Shown piece by piece: positions 49,576-51,766 of a stretch of DNA of 51,766 nucleotides. The notes under the pieces are model-generated. The model was not told where the DNA came from, searched no databases, and worked only from the letters and a program-made list of their open reading frames with translations. The DNA comes from a virus. Within the stretch, counting starts at the first letter, position 1. The number at the start of each line of letters is the position of its first letter. The position numbers were made by a program, and so were the translations under genes. Where the stretch lies: the IMG/VR virus record IMGVR_UViG_3300042866_000819, positions 1 through 51,766 of that record; one strand, 5' to 3'.

Positions 49576-50256
49576 TTAAATGGTAGATTGTTGAACGATG
49601 GTCAATGATACTGACCCACCGCCCGAATTAACGAGTACCCTGATTGCCCGCATCAATGTGGTTGTTACCCCCGATGTTTGGCTAGCCGTGGCTGTTGTTA
49701 GCGCGGCTGTTGGGTGCGCTACGACTTGATGCGCTAACGTATTGTCGAACGGGTCTTCGTTTGTATACTGAACCGAATAATTGATAGTTCCTGTTACGGT
49801 AGCCGATATGTTTGTCACTTGATTCGGCACATAAATATCAAGCGGTATCCAGTCAGTAGAGCCGGATTGCAGCGTTCCAGCCGTTATCGCTGCCGCTGTT
49901 GCCGCTGACGTTGCTATCCTTGTTACTGTTTTAAATGACTTTGCAGTTGATACTGTAGCAATATTGCCACCCGCTAGAGTTTCACTAATTAAAGATCCGC
50001 CATTATTAGTCCCATAAACTGTGAATGTCATACCACTATCATTCCCGGCTGATGCTATCGAGACTTTTCCTGAAACAGACAGTGTAGCGACAACCTTCTC
50101 CACTTCTGGCGGAATCTGTGAAACAAATTGGCTTGTGGTCGCCGCCAATGATCCATTAAGCGTCACATTAGTTGCAGATGCTGGCGACTGGCTTAACGCA
50201 ATAGAATTGGCACTAAGGGCTGCGTAGCCTCCCCATGTTTTGCTTATTGGACGCAT
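49576..50256 (-). CDS. Beta-rich virion protein
   Basis: The 226-residue protein is Thr/Ser/Val-rich (NVTLNGSLAATTSQFVSQIP, SASETLAGGN-like strands, VRTLVNSGGGSVSLTIVQ end). It resembles capsid-surface or fibre-type beta proteins. It follows another such gene after the capsid, with AAGGAGATTAATC ahead of its ATG. Function unknown. Confidence 0.55.
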   Translation of the reverse strand: MRPISKTWGGYAALSANSIALSQSPASATNVTLNGSLAATTSQFVSQIPPEVEKVVATLSVSGKVSIASAGNDSGMTFTVYGTNNGGSLISETLAGGNIATVSTAKSFKTVTRIATSAATAAAITAGTLQSGSTDWIPLDIYVPNQVTNISATVTGTINYSVQYTNEDPFDNTLAHQVVAHPTAALTTATASQTSGVTTTLMRAIRVLVNSGGGSVSLTIVQQSTI

Positions 50257-50268
50257 TGATTAATCTCC

Positions 50269-51021
50269 TTATACTTGAGTTACACCTAAAGCCCCAAGTC
50301 TAGTAGCCGCTGGACCAGCCGCATTAGACGGCAATAATATCGCAACAACAAGGCGTTTCGCACCGTCCGAAACAGAACTCAATGCCAGTGTCCCGCGTAC
50401 ATCACCAGTCGTCGTAGTTGCAGGAGATGTCGCAACAGCAGCAGTGAATGTCCCTGTATTCTCAGCAAGAGTGCTATCCCATCCGCATCTAGCAACATAC
50501 CCCAGATCACTAACAGCTAAAGGCATCCCGATAATATCAGTCGTTCCAACCGTCACCGTGACTACTGGGCTTGCTGCTATTGTCATCGTGGCAACTTGCC
50601 AGAATGCTTTTTTGCCGTTAACTGTTGTCGAGGCAGATGCGCTACTGGTTATTACCTCGCTCATTGGCTGACCGTAATAGTCATAACCAGTAATTGTGAT
50701 TGCGCGAGCTGTTGGCGATCCGGCACCAGTCCTTACACATAGAGCGCGAGGGGTGTCTAGTTGTGTAACAGTGACCCCATCCGGTCTAACTACGGACGTA
50801 GTGCCTGTCCCTGCAACTCTAGTGATTGCTGCTGTATATACGGAAGCCGTAGCTAATGCGACCAAGTTAAGTGCAAGTGGCACTACATCATGGATATAAA
50901 TTCTACCCAGCGGTCCAACTCCGGTTTCCATCGGTGAAGAATTACCTAAAGCTGAAGCAGGAACAACGCCCTGATATGTCTCCGCTGATCCTAAAAATAA
51001 ATCATCTGTAAATTTCGGCAC
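50269..51021 (-). CDS. Beta-rich virion protein after the capsid
   Basis: The 250-residue protein begins MPKFTDDLFLGSAETYQGVV and is rich in Ala, Thr and Val, with GRIYIHDVVPLALNLVALAT and ITITGYDYYGQPMSEVITSS. The last pattern is seen in phage structural proteins next to capsid genes. It is the first gene after the capsid terminator, with AAAAGGAGCAT before its ATG. A minor capsid or head-fibre role is likely. Confidence 0.6.
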   Translation of the reverse strand: MPKFTDDLFLGSAETYQGVVPASALGNSSPMETGVGPLGRIYIHDVVPLALNLVALATASVYTAAITRVAGTGTTSVVRPDGVTVTQLDTPRALCVRTGAGSPTARAITITGYDYYGQPMSEVITSSASASTTVNGKKAFWQVATMTIAASPVVTVTVGTTDIIGMPLAVSDLGYVARCGWDSTLAENTGTFTAAVATSPATTTTGDVRGTLALSSVSDGAKRLVVAILLPSNAAGPAATRLGALGVTQV

Positions 51022-51055
51022 GATATGCTCCTTTTTATCTATTCAATAAATCCAT

Positions 51056-51087
51056 AAAAGAAAACTCCAGTCTCAGAGTTTTCTTTT
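51056..51087 (-). terminator. Rho-independent terminator after the capsid gene
   Basis: A perfect 12-bp stem AAAAGAAAACTC/GAGTTTTCTTTT (51056-51067/51076-51087) with an 8-base loop lies 18 bp after the capsid stop, with T-rich arms on both strands. In the leftward direction it would end or weaken transcription past the capsid gene; the genes beyond still need read-through. Confidence 0.8.
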
Positions 51088-51105
51088 GTTTGGATATGCG
51101 TTACA

Positions 51106-51766
51106 TTAAATGCCGGGAGTGCCCCATACTGCACGCCAGTCTGTCCAGCCAACATCGTAACGCTCTGTTGCCTTGAATCTCATGCTGTCAGTCTCGAAAT
51201 CGCCTTCCATAGTCTTTTCAAGCTTGCGCCTCATCATGAGCTTAAGCCCTTCTGGTGCGTTAGTCTGAATCCACCATGCAGTGGAAGAAGACAGACGTGA
51301 CATCACAACTGCGCCATCAGCCAGAGAGCCTGTTGATTTGATTGGGTTAAGGTCGTTGTTGGCATTGCCTGACCTTAATACTGACTTAAGGATAACTTCG
51401 GCTTGGAACATATTGCCAGGGGCTACGATAAGTTGCGTTGGCTTAAGAGCGATTTTCTTATTCGTATTGTCCTGCGCTCCCCTGATCTGAATCAACATCT
51501 GTTCTGCTGAAGTCTGAGACAGTACAGAGGCCGTAGTCAATAAGTTACTTTGAACTCCCTGTGCTACTGGGTGAGAAGCACTACACAAACAAACGCCATC
51601 ACCACCTATATAATTGGAGTTAAAAGCTCGGTTTGGCACGTTAGCTGACAGCGTTTCTTTGGTATCAACCAGTGATTGCGCTAGATGTTTAGCGAACGTC
51701 TGACCAATACGAATATGGTCGCCGTCCTCAACAAGCACTTTGGTCAACGCAAATGCCATGCCGTAA
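51106..51766 (-). CDS. Major capsid protein, C-terminal part (gene split by contig ends)
   Basis: This is the 3' part of the capsid gene. The in-frame sequence from the window end to the TAA at 51106-51108 includes the shared 244-bp repeat; joined to 1-498 it gives 304 residues. Recognisable segments include FNSNYIGGDGVCLCSASHPV, IRGAQDNTNKKIALKPTQLI and the final TDSMRFKATERYDVGWTDWR, in the order of Mu gpT-like capsid proteins. An ATG at 51757-51759 is only an internal Met, not the true start. Confidence 0.85.
   Translation of the reverse strand, partial: YGMAFALTKVLVEDGDHIRIGQTFAKHLAQSLVDTKETLSANVPNRAFNSNYIGGDGVCLCSASHPVAQGVQSNLLTTASVLSQTSAEQMLIQIRGAQDNTNKKIALKPTQLIVAPGNMFQAEVILKSVLRSGNANNDLNPIKSTGSLADGAVVMSRLSSSTAWWIQTNAPEGLKLMMRRKLEKTMEGDFETDSMRFKATERYDVGWTDWRAVWGTPGI
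51523..51766. repeat. Right copy of the 244-bp terminal repeat
   Basis: Partner of bases 1-244. It carries C at 51637 and G at 51718 instead of T115 and A196. Confidence 0.93.

Noticed and set aside
1-51766. CRISPR array, tRNA, integrase or anti-repressor
   Set aside because: No array of equal spacers, no cloverleaf, no recombinase or CI-like gene seen on reading both strands.

Overview
The window is one essentially complete genome of a tailed double-stranded DNA phage, about 51.5 kb. Its first 244 bases repeat as its last 244 bases with two mismatches, and the repeat lies inside the major capsid gene, so the contig closes into a circle of about 51,522 bp. The host is very probably Gram-negative, because the lysis cassette has a two-component spanin (a membrane-anchored i-spanin with an outer-membrane lipoprotein o-spanin nested in another frame). 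The tail parts look podovirus-like: P22-type portal, adaptor, gp10-like stabilisation protein, several large ejection-type internal proteins and a virion transglycosylase. No sheath, tape measure, integrase, CI-like repressor or tRNA was found, so a strictly lytic short-tailed phage is the best guess. Naming a host genus would be guesswork.

Layout. Two transcription units diverge from a 311-bp non-coding region (8349-8659) that holds a concentric imperfect palindrome and a sigma70-like promoter. Leftward (minus strand, from 8348 through the contig joint to 30522) runs the late unit: small terminase, portal, GroES-like co-chaperonin, scaffold, capsid (interrupted by the contig ends), structural proteins, a signal-peptide protein, an adaptor with an inserted discoidin-like domain, tail fibre, glycine-rich adhesin and its partner, the lysis cassette, a second adaptor, the gp10-like protein, internal ejection proteins and the transglycosylase. 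Rightward (plus strand, 8660-30529) runs the early/middle unit: prim-pol/helicase, small proteins including an alanine-repeat protein, a nucleotide-metabolism island, an HNH endonuclease, a DnaQ-like exonuclease, a DNA polymerase III alpha-like polymerase, a second HNH endonuclease wedged against an SNF2-type helicase, an SSB-like protein, a PD-(D/E)XK nuclease, a structured non-coding stretch, and the large terminase. The two units end tail to tail with an 8-bp overlap near 30525 and no visible terminator.

How it fits together. The phage brings its own replisome core (prim-pol/helicase, polymerase alpha, proofreading exonuclease, SSB-like protein, SNF2 helicase, resolvase-like nuclease) but no sliding clamp or clamp loader, so it probably uses the host's. 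The nucleotide island (YfbR-like HD hydrolase, diverged ThyX relative, nucleoside deoxyribosyltransferase, HPRT-like phosphoribosyltransferase, MazG-like protein) could remodel the dNTP pool or make a non-canonical base. The most notable points are this island, the structured 26821-27085 region before the large terminase gene, an HNH gene that has left a duplicated helicase N-terminus behind, and a recurring 'hairpin plus conserved Shine-Dalgarno' leader on several rightward genes.
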